Shown here one piece after another: positions 8,194-15,982 of a stretch of DNA of 64,000 bases. The translations under genes were made by a program, and so were the position numbers. The DNA is from JAVJUV01 sp047314965. GTDB taxonomy: Bacteria > Pseudomonadota > Alphaproteobacteria > Rhodobacterales > Rhodobacteraceae. Where the stretch lies: contig NZ_JBLBVK010000056.1 of assembly GCF_047314965.1 (NCBI RefSeq), positions 62,001-126,000 of the forward strand, read 5' to 3'. Each line of letters opens with the position of its first letter. Within the stretch, counting starts at the first letter, position 1. Below the pieces are notes generated by a model. That model saw only the letters and a list, made by a program, of their open reading frames with translations, did not search any database and was not told the DNA's origin.

Positions 8194-9618
8194 ATGACCG
8201 GGAAAACACCCACATATTTCAATGAAATGTTCGAGAACGGTTCCGTCCGGCCACCCTATGCCGGGCTGGAAGACTGGGCCCGCGACATGCCCGACGAGTT
8301 CCGATCTCTCAAGCAATCCGAGGCCGAGGCCCTGTTCCGCCGGATCGGCATCACCTTCGCCGTCTACGGCGAAGGAGGCGACCCGGACAGACTGATCCCC
8401 TTCGATATGTTCCCCCGCGTCTTCGCCGCCGATGAATGGCGAAAGCTGGAGCGCGGGATCAAACAACGTGCCCGAGCGCTTAATGCTTTCCTGATGGACG
8501 TCTACGGTCAGGGCGAGATCGTCAAGGCCGGCCGCATACCGGAACGGCTGGTCTATCAGAACGAGGCCTACGAGAAAGCCGTCGTCGGCTTCAAACCGCC
8601 ACGCGGCGTCTATTCCCACATCGTCGGCATCGATCTCGTACGCACCGGCCCGGATGAGTTCTTCGTACTTGAAGACAACTGCCGCACGCCCTCCGGCGTG
8701 TCCTACATGCTGGAAAACCGCGAGATCATGATGCGCATGTTCCCGCATCTGTTCCGTGAAAACCGCATCGCCCCGGTCGAAAGCTACCCGGCGCAGTTGA
8801 AACGCACTCTGGCCTCCGTCGCTCCCCAGAAATGCGAGGGGGATCCGACTATCGCGATCCTCACACCCGGCCATTTCAACTCCGCATATTACGAACACAG
8901 CTTTCTTGCCGACATGATGGGCGTGGAATTGGTCGAGGGTCAGGATCTCTTCGTCGAAGGCGACTTCTGCTGGATGCGCACGACGCAAGGCCCGAAGAGG
9001 GTCGACGTGATCTACCGCCGTATCGATGACGCCTTCCTCGATCCGCTCTGCTTCCGTCCCGATTCGATGCTGGGCGTTCCCGGCCTGATGAACGTCTACC
9101 GCTCGGGTGGTATCACCATCGCCTCGGCCCCCGGTGCCGGGGTGGCCGACGACAAGGCCATCTACACCTTCGTCCCCGACATGGTGCGCTTCTATCTCGG
9201 TGAAGAACCGATCCTGAACAACGTGCCCACCTGGCAATGCGCCAGGCCGGACGAACTGAAATACGTCCTCGACAACCTCGGCGACCTCGTCGTCAAGGAG
9301 GTGCACGGCTCGGGCGGCTACGGCATGCTGGTCGGTCCCCGCTCCACGAAGGAACAGATCGAGGCGTTCCGCCACAAGATCGAGGAAAACCCCGACAACT
9401 ACATCGCCCAGCCGACGCTCGCCCTCTCGACCTGTCCGACCTTCGTCGAGGAAGGCATCGCGCCCCGCCATGTCGACCTGCGCCCCTACTGTCTTGTCGG
9501 CGAGACCATCGAACTGGTCCCCGGCGGCCTGACCCGCGTCGCGCTGACCGAAGGCTCGCTCGTGGTCAACTCGTCCCAGGGCGGCGGCGTCAAGGATACA
9601 TGGGTGATCGCAGAATGA
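8194..9618 (+). CDS. circularly permuted ATP-grasp protein (DUF404/DUF407)
   Basis: The 474-residue protein belongs to the circularly permuted type-2 ATP-grasp family, thought from bioinformatics to form peptide-like amide bonds. Signatures are YQNEAYEKAVVGFKPP, EDNCRTPSGVSYMLENRE, TPGHFNSAYYEHSFLAD, DVIYRRIDDAFLDPLCF and VVKEVHGSGGYGMLVGP (nucleotide-binding loop). The ATG at 8194 has GAGGGA upstream; another ATG at 8173 and a longer open frame have poorer support. It is the first gene of a three-gene operon, with its TGA overlapping the next ATG. The set is predicted to make or modify a small peptide, but no product is established. Confidence 0.9.
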   Translation: MTGKTPTYFNEMFENGSVRPPYAGLEDWARDMPDEFRSLKQSEAEALFRRIGITFAVYGEGGDPDRLIPFDMFPRVFAADEWRKLERGIKQRARALNAFLMDVYGQGEIVKAGRIPERLVYQNEAYEKAVVGFKPPRGVYSHIVGIDLVRTGPDEFFVLEDNCRTPSGVSYMLENREIMMRMFPHLFRENRIAPVESYPAQLKRTLASVAPQKCEGDPTIAILTPGHFNSAYYEHSFLADMMGVELVEGQDLFVEGDFCWMRTTQGPKRVDVIYRRIDDAFLDPLCFRPDSMLGVPGLMNVYRSGGITIASAPGAGVADDKAIYTFVPDMVRFYLGEEPILNNVPTWQCARPDELKYVLDNLGDLVVKEVHGSGGYGMLVGPRSTKEQIEAFRHKIEENPDNYIAQPTLALSTCPTFVEEGIAPRHVDLRPYCLVGETIELVPGGLTRVALTEGSLVVNSSQGGGVKDTWVIAE

Positions 9619-10577
9619 CCCTTCTCGCCCGCCACGCAGACAACCTCTTCTGGATCGGCCGCTACGTCGAGCGCGCCGAAACACAGGCGCGCCTTCTCGA
9701 AGTGGGCGCGCGCAACGCGCTCATCCCGAACACCTCCGGTGGCTTCCGCAACGAATGGGAAAGCGTGCTTTCCGCCACCGGCGCAAACCTTGGGTTCGTT
9801 CAGAAATACGGCGACGATGTCCGCCAGCGGAACATCGAAAGCTATCTCTTCTTCGACGAGGACAATCCATCCTCGGTCTTTTCCTGCATCTACGCGGCCC
9901 GAGAGAACGCCCGCATCGTGCGAACCGCACTGACAAGCCAGTCATGGGACGCAATCAACTCCGCCCTTCAGGAAATCCGCGAACTGAAACGGACCGAGCG
10001 CTCCAAGCTCTCGGTCAATGACCTGATCGACTGGACCCTCCGGCAGGCCGCGCTTATCCGAGGTACGGTCGAGGACACCCAGCTTCGGATCGACGGGTAC
10101 GATTTCCTGAATATCGGGCTCTACCTCGAACGCGGCGACAGCACAGCGCGGCTTCTTGACGTGAAATATTTCGTTTTGCTTCCGCAGATCGACTATGTCG
10201 GTTCGGGGCTCGACAACTACCAATGGCGCACGATCCTGCGGGCCATGTCCGCGCACCGCGCCTTCAACTGGGCTTACGGTGGCGAGGTAACACCGCGCAA
10301 GATCGCAGATTTCCTGATCCTGAATCGCAAGTCGCCCCGTTCGCTGATTACCTGCGCCGAGGAGGTCAACTGGCATCTCGACCGGTTGGCACGCGCCTAT
10401 GGCCGTACGACGGTGGCCCAGACCCAGTCCCGCAACATTCTGGCCTACCTCGCGGAAGTAACCGTGGACGACATATTCGACGAAGGCCTGCACGAGTTCC
10501 TGACAAGGACGATCAGCGAAATCGCCTCGCTGTCCTCGACCATCACGAATGTCTATCTCAGCGGGGAGATGCGGTGA
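9615..10577 (+). CDS. alpha-E domain-containing protein (DUF403)
   Basis: The 320-residue product is a nearly all-helical alpha-E protein, starting MTLLARHADNLFWIGRYVER, the hallmark of the family, with a later LERGDSTARLLDVKYF helix. Its biochemical role is unknown. It is almost always encoded with a circularly permuted ATP-grasp enzyme and a transglutaminase-like protein, as here, and is assumed to be a partner or carrier in the same reaction. Start and stop overlap both neighbours (ATGA before, TGATG after), showing tight translational coupling. Confidence 0.9.
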   Translation: MTLLARHADNLFWIGRYVERAETQARLLEVGARNALIPNTSGGFRNEWESVLSATGANLGFVQKYGDDVRQRNIESYLFFDEDNPSSVFSCIYAARENARIVRTALTSQSWDAINSALQEIRELKRTERSKLSVNDLIDWTLRQAALIRGTVEDTQLRIDGYDFLNIGLYLERGDSTARLLDVKYFVLLPQIDYVGSGLDNYQWRTILRAMSAHRAFNWAYGGEVTPRKIADFLILNRKSPRSLITCAEEVNWHLDRLARAYGRTTVAQTQSRNILAYLAEVTVDDIFDEGLHEFLTRTISEIASLSSTITNVYLSGEMR

Positions 10578-11383
10578 TGCGGCTGGAAATCAGGCACGAC
10601 ACCACATACGAGTTTCACCCGCCCATGCGGGGCGTCGTGCAATCGCTCAGACTCTGGCCCTCCCGGTTCGAAGGACAGGCCGTCGTCGACTGGAGCGTTG
10701 TCGTCGAAGGGGCCGTGCGGGGCGCAGGCTTCCGGGACGGTGCCGGCGACAAGATCGAGACAGCCGTAGTCATGGGCCCGGTCGAAACCGTAGTCGTCTC
10801 AGTCGCGGGCACGGTCGAAACAACCGATCTCGCAGGCGTCCTGCGAGGTCATCGCGAAAAGATCAAACCCGCCGCCTACCTGCGGCATACCGGCTTTACC
10901 AAGCCGGACGCCGCCCTGTCGGATCTTGCCCGGTCGGCGGTGGACCAGACCTCCGGGGCTCTTGAACGCGGGCATGCCCTGTCGAATGCCATAGGTGACG
11001 CGATCGCCTATACCCCCGGACAGACCGATCACAACACCACGGCGGCCGAAGCGCTGGCCGCGGGGCACGGCGTCTGTCAGGACCACGCCCACGCGCTGAT
11101 CGCCGCTGCACTCTCACTCGACATCCCGGCGCGCTATGTCACGGGCTATCTCCACGCCGAGGGCGGCATCGCCGAGGCCAGCCACGCCTGGGCCGAACTG
11201 TACGTGCCCGACCTTGGCTGGGTCGGCTTCGATCCTTCGAACGGGGTCTGCCCGAACGAGCATTACGTACGCATCGGTTCAGGCTTCGACGCGCTCGACG
11301 CCGCTCCGATCCGCGGCGTCGCCCAAGGCCGGGGAACCGAGGCGCTGAAGGTAGACGTCAATGTCGTAGAGGCCGCGCAATAG
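10577..11383 (+). CDS. transglutaminase-like cysteine protease family protein
   Basis: The 268-residue protein has an N-terminal beta region (MRLEIRHDTTYEFHPP, as in bacterial transglutaminase N-domains) and a papain-like core with a complete Cys-His-Asp triad: Cys167 in GHGVCQDHAH, His203 in ASHAWAEL and Asp219 in VGFDPSNG. It should act as a peptidase or amide-exchange enzyme. It completes the ATP-grasp/alpha-E/transglutaminase operon, overlapping the previous gene by one base. The proteasome-like Anbu peptidase gene that often follows in related genomes is not here. No signal peptide is seen, so the reaction is probably cytoplasmic. Confidence 0.9.
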   Translation: MRLEIRHDTTYEFHPPMRGVVQSLRLWPSRFEGQAVVDWSVVVEGAVRGAGFRDGAGDKIETAVVMGPVETVVVSVAGTVETTDLAGVLRGHREKIKPAAYLRHTGFTKPDAALSDLARSAVDQTSGALERGHALSNAIGDAIAYTPGQTDHNTTAAEALAAGHGVCQDHAHALIAAALSLDIPARYVTGYLHAEGGIAEASHAWAELYVPDLGWVGFDPSNGVCPNEHYVRIGSGFDALDAAPIRGVAQGRGTEALKVDVNVVEAAQ

Positions 11384-11471
11384 GCCGCGCAGGAGAGGCC
11401 TGACACCGGAAAGTATGCCTTCTGCGCTATCTGTGCTACCCTGAAGTCTCACACTCACAGGGGGATGGACG

Positions 11472-11789
11472 ATGTCCATGATTGCACGCTGGCACTTCGA
11501 GGCGAAGTTCGGCCACAAGCAGGAAGCTATCGCACTCAGCAAGGAATGGGACGAACAGATCGGCAAACAGACCGACCTCGATTTTGACGGGACGCGCATG
11601 TTGTCGGGTTCGGTCGGAGCGAAAGAGGCAGAGGTTCAGGTCGAGTTCGAGATCGACGGCCTCGACGAACTTCAGACGTTCTTCGACAAGATCGCGTCCA
11701 TAAAGATGCACGAGGACTGGGGCAAAAGGATGGGCGAGGTGATCGTCTCCGGCTCCACGTACTGGGAAGTTTTCCGTATCGTGGACTGA
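11472..11789 (+). CDS. hypothetical protein, 105 aa
   Basis: A small acidic soluble protein beginning MSMIARWHFEAKFGHKQEAI. Alternating strand and helix patterns, with a C-terminal SGSTYWEVFRIVD, suggest a ferredoxin-like or dimeric alpha-beta-barrel fold of the NIPSNAP/EthD kind, but I recognise no family with certainty. GGGGAT upstream is a usable ribosome-binding site. It follows the transglutaminase gene by 88 bases on the same strand, so it could belong to that transcript, but the gap also leaves room for its own promoter. Confidence 0.7.
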   Translation: MSMIARWHFEAKFGHKQEAIALSKEWDEQIGKQTDLDFDGTRMLSGSVGAKEAEVQVEFEIDGLDELQTFFDKIASIKMHEDWGKRMGEVIVSGSTYWEVFRIVD

Positions 11790-11848
11790 CCCGCCGCTGC
11801 CACGGCCGACATGAGACCGGCCGGCCGGCGCCGACCGGAGCGCCGGGT

Positions 11849-12847
11849 TTAGCTACTGCGTTTCGGCCGGCGCGGATGTGGTCTGTCGGGCATCTCCTTC
11901 AGCAACCCGCCGACCCCCATCGCGGCAATGTCGGCATCGGTCACCCTTAACCCGGCCGCCAGACGCTCCAGCACCCAGTCGGCCCCGTTCAACGCGGGCG
12001 AACGGGCACAGCCCGGCAGTCCGACCACGGGTTTCCCCCGAAGCGTTCCCATGAACAGCAGGTTTCCGGGATCGACCGGCATGCCGAAACGCTCGACGGA
12101 ACCGCCGGCCGCGACAACGGCAGCGGGCGCGACATCCTGCCGGTCCGACGTAGCCGACGCACCAAGGATCAGCGTCAGATCGGCGTCGCCTCTAAGGGCA
12201 GCGGCGACCGCGGCGGTGTCGTGATCGACGATCGCGACCTCTTCCAGCCGGTAGCCCAGAGCGGTGACGCGATCTCGCACGACCGCTTCGCCCTTCTCCA
12301 GCAGACTGTCCTTGAACCCAGCGGTCCGCGTCAGCACCAGACAGGCTCGCCCGCCGCGAAACGGCAGATGCCGGATTGACGCACTGCCCAACGCCGCCGC
12401 GGCGCGGTCGACAACCTCCGACGGCACTCCGTAGGGGATGATCTTCACCGTGGCGACAAGCTGGTCGGCCTCGACCCGCATAAAATCGGCCAGTGTCGCC
12501 AGCGTGACGCCTTCATCCACCGCATTCATCGCGGAGACTGCGGCGGCATCCACCCTAACCAATCCGGCCGCTTCGGCAATCAGGTTCACGCGTCCCGTCG
12601 AAGCCGGTCCCAACCTCAGCCCGGGGCCCTGCAGGCTGTCTGCGATACGCCCCGCCGCCGCATCCTCGGACAGATCCCCCGGCTCGAAGCGGGCGACGAC
12701 CACGGCATCCACGCCACCCGATGCGAGACGACGCAGGTCTTCAGTTCCCAGAACGGTCCCCTTGCGAATGACGCCATCCGCGACCTTCGCGGAATGCGCC
12801 AGAATAGCGCCCTCCGCGTCACCAACGGGAACAGTCCCAAACTTCAC
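11849..12847 (-). CDS. molybdopterin-binding (MoeA/Mog-like domain) protein
   Basis: The 332-residue protein begins MKFGTVPVGDAEGAILAHS, the start seen in MoeA/MogA-like proteins encoded with molybdenum hydroxylases. Its C-terminal half carries the molybdopterin-binding fold (TLILGASATSDRQDVAPAAV, then GNLLFMGTLRGKPVVGLPGCARSP). It is expected to handle molybdenum cofactor or its cytidylated form. Its ATG overlaps the xdhC-type gene stop by four bases, so both are made together. No xanthine or CO dehydrogenase structural genes lie nearby, so the target hydroxylase must be elsewhere. The very basic C-terminal tail (RPHPRRPKRSS) is unremarkable. Confidence 0.82.
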   Translation of the reverse strand: MKFGTVPVGDAEGAILAHSAKVADGVIRKGTVLGTEDLRRLASGGVDAVVVARFEPGDLSEDAAAGRIADSLQGPGLRLGPASTGRVNLIAEAAGLVRVDAAAVSAMNAVDEGVTLATLADFMRVEADQLVATVKIIPYGVPSEVVDRAAAALGSASIRHLPFRGGRACLVLTRTAGFKDSLLEKGEAVVRDRVTALGYRLEEVAIVDHDTAAVAAALRGDADLTLILGASATSDRQDVAPAAVVAAGGSVERFGMPVDPGNLLFMGTLRGKPVVGLPGCARSPALNGADWVLERLAAGLRVTDADIAAMGVGGLLKEMPDRPHPRRPKRSS

Positions 12848-13842
12848 GGACGCGCGCCCGGACGGGTTTCGGGCCGCCTCAGCCGCTCGGTCATCTCCGC
12901 CATGATCGACACGGCGATCTCGGCCGGGGACACCGCCCCGATGTCCGCGCCGACGGGCCCGTCGATGCGCGCGATCACCGCCTCCGGCAACCCGGCCTCC
13001 GTCAGGGCCGCGACACGCTTGGCATGGGTCCGGGTCGAGCCAAGCGCCCCGATATAGAAGGCCTCGCTGGCCAGCGCCACCTGAAGGGCGGGCGTGTCGA
13101 TCTTGGGGTCATGACTCAGCGTGACAACCGCCGTCCGCGCGTCCAGCCCAAAGGCTTCCAGCGCCTCATCCGGCCAGCCTTCCAGGAATGTCTCTTCGGG
13201 GAAACGCGACGCGCTTGCGAAACTGTCCCTGGGATCGCAGAGAACGACATCATACCCCGACAGCTTCGCCATCTGCACGAGGGGCTGCGCGATATGGACC
13301 GCCCCCACCAGAACCAGCCGCAGCGGCGGATTGTGGACGCCGCGGAAAACCTCGTCCTCGCGCACCGACCTGTCGGTCCTGAAACGCTCTTCCAGATCGG
13401 CATCCGAGACATCGCGCTCCAGAAGCCGGCGGGTCCAGGTCGCGGTATTCACCTCCCAGACAACCGGCCTCCTGGCGGCCCGCGCGGCGACAAGCGCGCG
13501 CAATTCCTCGACGGATGGTCCACTGCCCATGCCAACAGGCTCGACCATGACCTCGATCTCACCGCCGCAGGCCAGCCCGACTTCGAAGGCACTGTCGTCC
13601 GAGACACCGAACGACAGAACCCGGCAGGTTCCGTCGCGCATCGCGTCGACCGCCTCGAAGATCACTGCGCTTTCCACACAGCCGCCTGAGACCGAGCCTT
13701 CAAAGGCCATGTCGGCGTCGATCACCAATTGCGCTCCAACCGGTCTCGGGGCCGAGCCCCAGGTCTTGACCACCGTGGCCAGTGCCACCTGGCGGCCCTG
13801 CTCGATCCAGTCCAGGGCCAGTTCGGGTATCGTGTTGTCCAT
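12844..13842 (-). CDS. XdhC/CoxI family molybdenum-cofactor insertion protein
   Basis: XdhC-type chaperones bind sulphurated molybdenum cofactor and load it into xanthine dehydrogenase-type enzymes. The 332-residue product has the N-terminal CoxI block (VVKTWGSAPRPVGAQLVI, SVSGGCVESAV, GLACGGEIEV) and the C-terminal Rossmann-like block (LRLVLVGAVHIAQPLVQMA, VVTLSHDPKIDTPAL, YIGALGSTRTHAKR, IGAVSPAEIAVSIMAE). Both domains of the family are therefore present. It is coupled to the downstream molybdopterin-binding gene by a four-base overlap. The roughly 320-base gap upstream (13843-14163) carries a candidate small RNA. Confidence 0.9.
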   Translation of the reverse strand: MDNTIPELALDWIEQGRQVALATVVKTWGSAPRPVGAQLVIDADMAFEGSVSGGCVESAVIFEAVDAMRDGTCRVLSFGVSDDSAFEVGLACGGEIEVMVEPVGMGSGPSVEELRALVAARAARRPVVWEVNTATWTRRLLERDVSDADLEERFRTDRSVREDEVFRGVHNPPLRLVLVGAVHIAQPLVQMAKLSGYDVVLCDPRDSFASASRFPEETFLEGWPDEALEAFGLDARTAVVTLSHDPKIDTPALQVALASEAFYIGALGSTRTHAKRVAALTEAGLPEAVIARIDGPVGADIGAVSPAEIAVSIMAEMTERLRRPETRPGARP

Positions 13843-14091
13843 GAACGCGCTCTCCTCCGGTTCGATAGGATACAGCAGGAAGGCAGGCGATGGAAACGCA
13901 TGTCCGCGTTCATCGATCGTTAAGTCGCCGTGCGTAATGCTAGGGGCGGGAGGTCGGGGGAAAAGCGGGCAGCCGGCATTTTATTCAAAGTGTCTCGGAC
14001 GTGAGTCTTCCCTGATCTGGCCCGTCAAAATCCAGATAAGACCCCGGATCCGCCATAAATAGGCCCGAATTCCCGGCGATTGTTTCCATGT

Positions 14092-14162
14092 AGACGCCAT
14101 TGCGGCGTCTCCATCTTCCTCCCTGACTGGACTGGCCGTCTTTTAAAGACGGCCATTTTTTT
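14092..14162 (+). ncRNA. candidate small RNA with CU-rich linker and strong terminator
   Basis: No plus-strand coding sequence ends here, yet the plus strand has a textbook Rho-independent terminator (14133-14162) preceded by a 7-bp hairpin AGACGCC/GGCGTCT (14092-14110) and a single-stranded linker containing CTTCCTCCCT. Two hairpins joined by a CU-rich anti-Shine-Dalgarno-like segment is the layout of several alphaproteobacterial trans-acting small RNAs with CCUCCUCCC motifs. The 5' end is unknown. ATAAAT at 14055-14060 could be a -10 element, which would start the RNA near 14067. The RNA runs toward panB, on the opposite strand. Confidence 0.5.
14133..14162 (+). terminator. intrinsic terminator of the candidate small RNA
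   Basis: An 11-bp stem TGGCCGTCTTT/AAAGACGGCCA (14133-14143 with 14145-14155) is followed directly by seven Ts (14156-14162). The T run is on the plus strand only, so it ends plus-strand transcripts. It is not a normal terminator for panB, which runs the other way and stops at 14164. Confidence 0.85.
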
Positions 14163-14163
14163 C

Positions 14164-14979
14164 TCAGCGGTAGACCTGATCCTCAGTCGGAAACTTCCGT
14201 TCCTTCACATCGTCGGCATAGGCCGCGACCGCGCTCTCGATCTGGTTCAGCAAATCGCCGTAAACCTTAACGAATTTTGGCGGGCGGACATTCAGACCAA
14301 GCATGTCCTCCAGAACAAGGATTTGCCCGTCGCACTCTGCACTCGCACCGATCCCGATGGTCGGAATGTCGATCTGCCGGGTGATGCGGGCGGCAAGCGG
14401 CTCCACCATGCCCTCCAGAACAACGGCGAACGCCCCGGCTTCGGATACGGCCCTCGCATCCTCTTCATGCGCCGCCCAGGTATCCTCATCCCGGCCCTGC
14501 GTCTTGAACCCCCCCATCACATGGGACGACTGCGGTGTCAGACCGGTGTGCGCCATCACGGGAATCCCACGCTCGACGAGGAAATGAATCGTCTCGGCCA
14601 TGCGCGCCCCGCCTTCCAGCTTCACCGCACCGCAGCCGGTTTCCTTCATGATCTTGGCGGCGTTCCGGAACGCCATGTTGGGGCTTTCCTCGTAAGTCCC
14701 GAAGGGCATGTCGACGACGATCAGCGCCCGCTTGGTCCCTCGAACAACCGCACGCCCATGCATGATCATCAGATCCAGTGGAACGCCTACGGTCGTCTCC
14801 ATCCCGTGCATCACCATGCCCAGGCTGTCACCGACAAGGATGAAGTCAGCGTATTTGTCCACGATCGCCGCGGTATGCGCATGGTAGCTTGTCAGCGACA
14901 CGATCGGGTCTCCGCCCTTGCGGGCCGCGATCTGCGGCACGGTCATCCGGCGGACGGGTTTTGCGGGTTCGGTACTCAT
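14164..14979 (-). CDS. panB: 3-methyl-2-oxobutanoate hydroxymethyltransferase
   Basis: First step of pantothenate synthesis: transfers a one-carbon unit from methylene-tetrahydrofolate to 2-oxoisovalerate to give ketopantoate. The 271-residue protein shows the family blocks VSLTSYHAHTAAIVDKYAD, LVGDSLGMVMHG (metal-binding Asp) and VKLEGG, and IGIGASAECDGQILVLEDML. The ATG overlaps the panC stop by four bases, so panC-panB form one operon. The enzyme's folate donor is also used by the divergent GcvT-type oxidoreductase further upstream, though that link is only suggestive. Confidence 0.96.
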   Translation of the reverse strand: MSTEPAKPVRRMTVPQIAARKGGDPIVSLTSYHAHTAAIVDKYADFILVGDSLGMVMHGMETTVGVPLDLMIMHGRAVVRGTKRALIVVDMPFGTYEESPNMAFRNAAKIMKETGCGAVKLEGGARMAETIHFLVERGIPVMAHTGLTPQSSHVMGGFKTQGRDEDTWAAHEEDARAVSEAGAFAVVLEGMVEPLAARITRQIDIPTIGIGASAECDGQILVLEDMLGLNVRPPKFVKVYGDLLNQIESAVAAYADDVKERKFPTEDQVYR

Positions 14980-15833
14980 GGAACTATCTCCCTCTGGTCG
15001 ATCAGAAGAACGGCGTCCTCGCCTTCTCCGAATTCGACGGACATCATGATGGCGATCGGACGGTTCAGCGGCCCTTCGACCGGTTCGAAACTCTCGGGGT
15101 CCACGACATCGAAGGCCATGAGTTTACCACTCGTCCGGCCCTGCACCATCTCTTGAACGTCCGCCTTCAGCCCCGCCACGGTCGATGCCGTTCCCATCAG
15201 TGTCTCGGCATGGTCAAGGCATTGATTCAGAACGACAGCTTCCTTCCGGTGTTCCGGTGACAGGCGAATGTTTCTTGACGACATCGCCAGGCCGTCGGAC
15301 TCCCGCACGGTCGGCACGCCAACGATTTCCAGCGGCATGTGCAGATCTCGCACCATCCGCCGGATCACCGCCAGCTGCTGGTAATCCTTTTCGCCGAAAT
15401 AGGCGCGATCAGGTTGAGCGATGTTGAAAAGTTTCGTCACCACTGTTGCCACGCCCCGGAAATGCCCCGGCCGGACAAGACCGTGAAGTACATGCGCCAG
15501 CCGCGTCGTCTCGACGATCGTCTCGTCACCCCGCGGATACATTTCTTCGACCGAGGGGATCAGCACGGCATCCACCCCGGCGGACCGGAACATCTCCAGG
15601 TCCTGCGCTTCGGGCCTTGGGTATTTCTCCAGATCGGCGGCCTGGCCGAACTGCGTCGGGTTGACGAAAATGGTCGTTACGACCCGGTCGTTCCCGGATT
15701 TCGCTCTCTCGACCAGCGCCATGTGCCCGGCGTGAAGCGCGCCCATGGTCGTCACAACGCCAACGCTCTCGCTCGCGGCGCGGAACGTCGCGATCTCGGC
15801 GCGATACTCTGCTATGGTGCGACAAACCTTCAT
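14976..15833 (-). CDS. panC: pantoate-beta-alanine ligase (pantothenate synthetase)
   Basis: Joins pantoate and beta-alanine with ATP to make pantothenate. The 285-residue protein has the nucleotidyltransferase features TTMGALHAGHMALVERAK (HxGH-type ATP site), VVTTIFVNPTQF, TTRLAHVLHGLVRPGHFRGV, YFGEKDYQQLAVIRRMV and SSRNIRLSPE (KMSKS-like). It is the first gene of the panCB operon. Its promoter must lie within the roughly 150-base gap shared with the divergent FAD oxidoreductase gene. Confidence 0.96.
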   Translation of the reverse strand: MKVCRTIAEYRAEIATFRAASESVGVVTTMGALHAGHMALVERAKSGNDRVVTTIFVNPTQFGQAADLEKYPRPEAQDLEMFRSAGVDAVLIPSVEEMYPRGDETIVETTRLAHVLHGLVRPGHFRGVATVVTKLFNIAQPDRAYFGEKDYQQLAVIRRMVRDLHMPLEIVGVPTVRESDGLAMSSRNIRLSPEHRKEAVVLNQCLDHAETLMGTASTVAGLKADVQEMVQGRTSGKLMAFDVVDPESFEPVEGPLNRPIAIMMSVEFGEGEDAVLLIDQREIVP

Positions 15834-15894
15834 GGCCGATGCTTAGCTTGTCGCACGTGGACCCTCAAGACGAAGGCGCAGGGCTCCTCGCGTC

Positions 15895-15913
15895 GTATTT
15901 TGCCAAGATTGAG
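15895..15913 (+). repeat. GTATTT...AAGAT element, copy upstream of the FAD oxidoreductase
   Basis: GTATTTTGCCAAGATTGA follows a GC-rich stretch (GGCGCAGGGCTCC) about 70 bases before the oxidoreductase ATG. A similar block lies in inverted orientation just after that gene (near 18531-18553) and another precedes tsaB. Such short GC-rich-plus-GTATTT blocks look like a dispersed intergenic repeat of the Rhodobacteraceae; this is pattern matching by eye. Confidence 0.35.
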
Positions 15914-15982
15914 TCGGATGAACCTGACGAACCGCCCGGAATTGCGCTTAAATCGCGCACGAAACGGGAAGGAATCGGTCTC

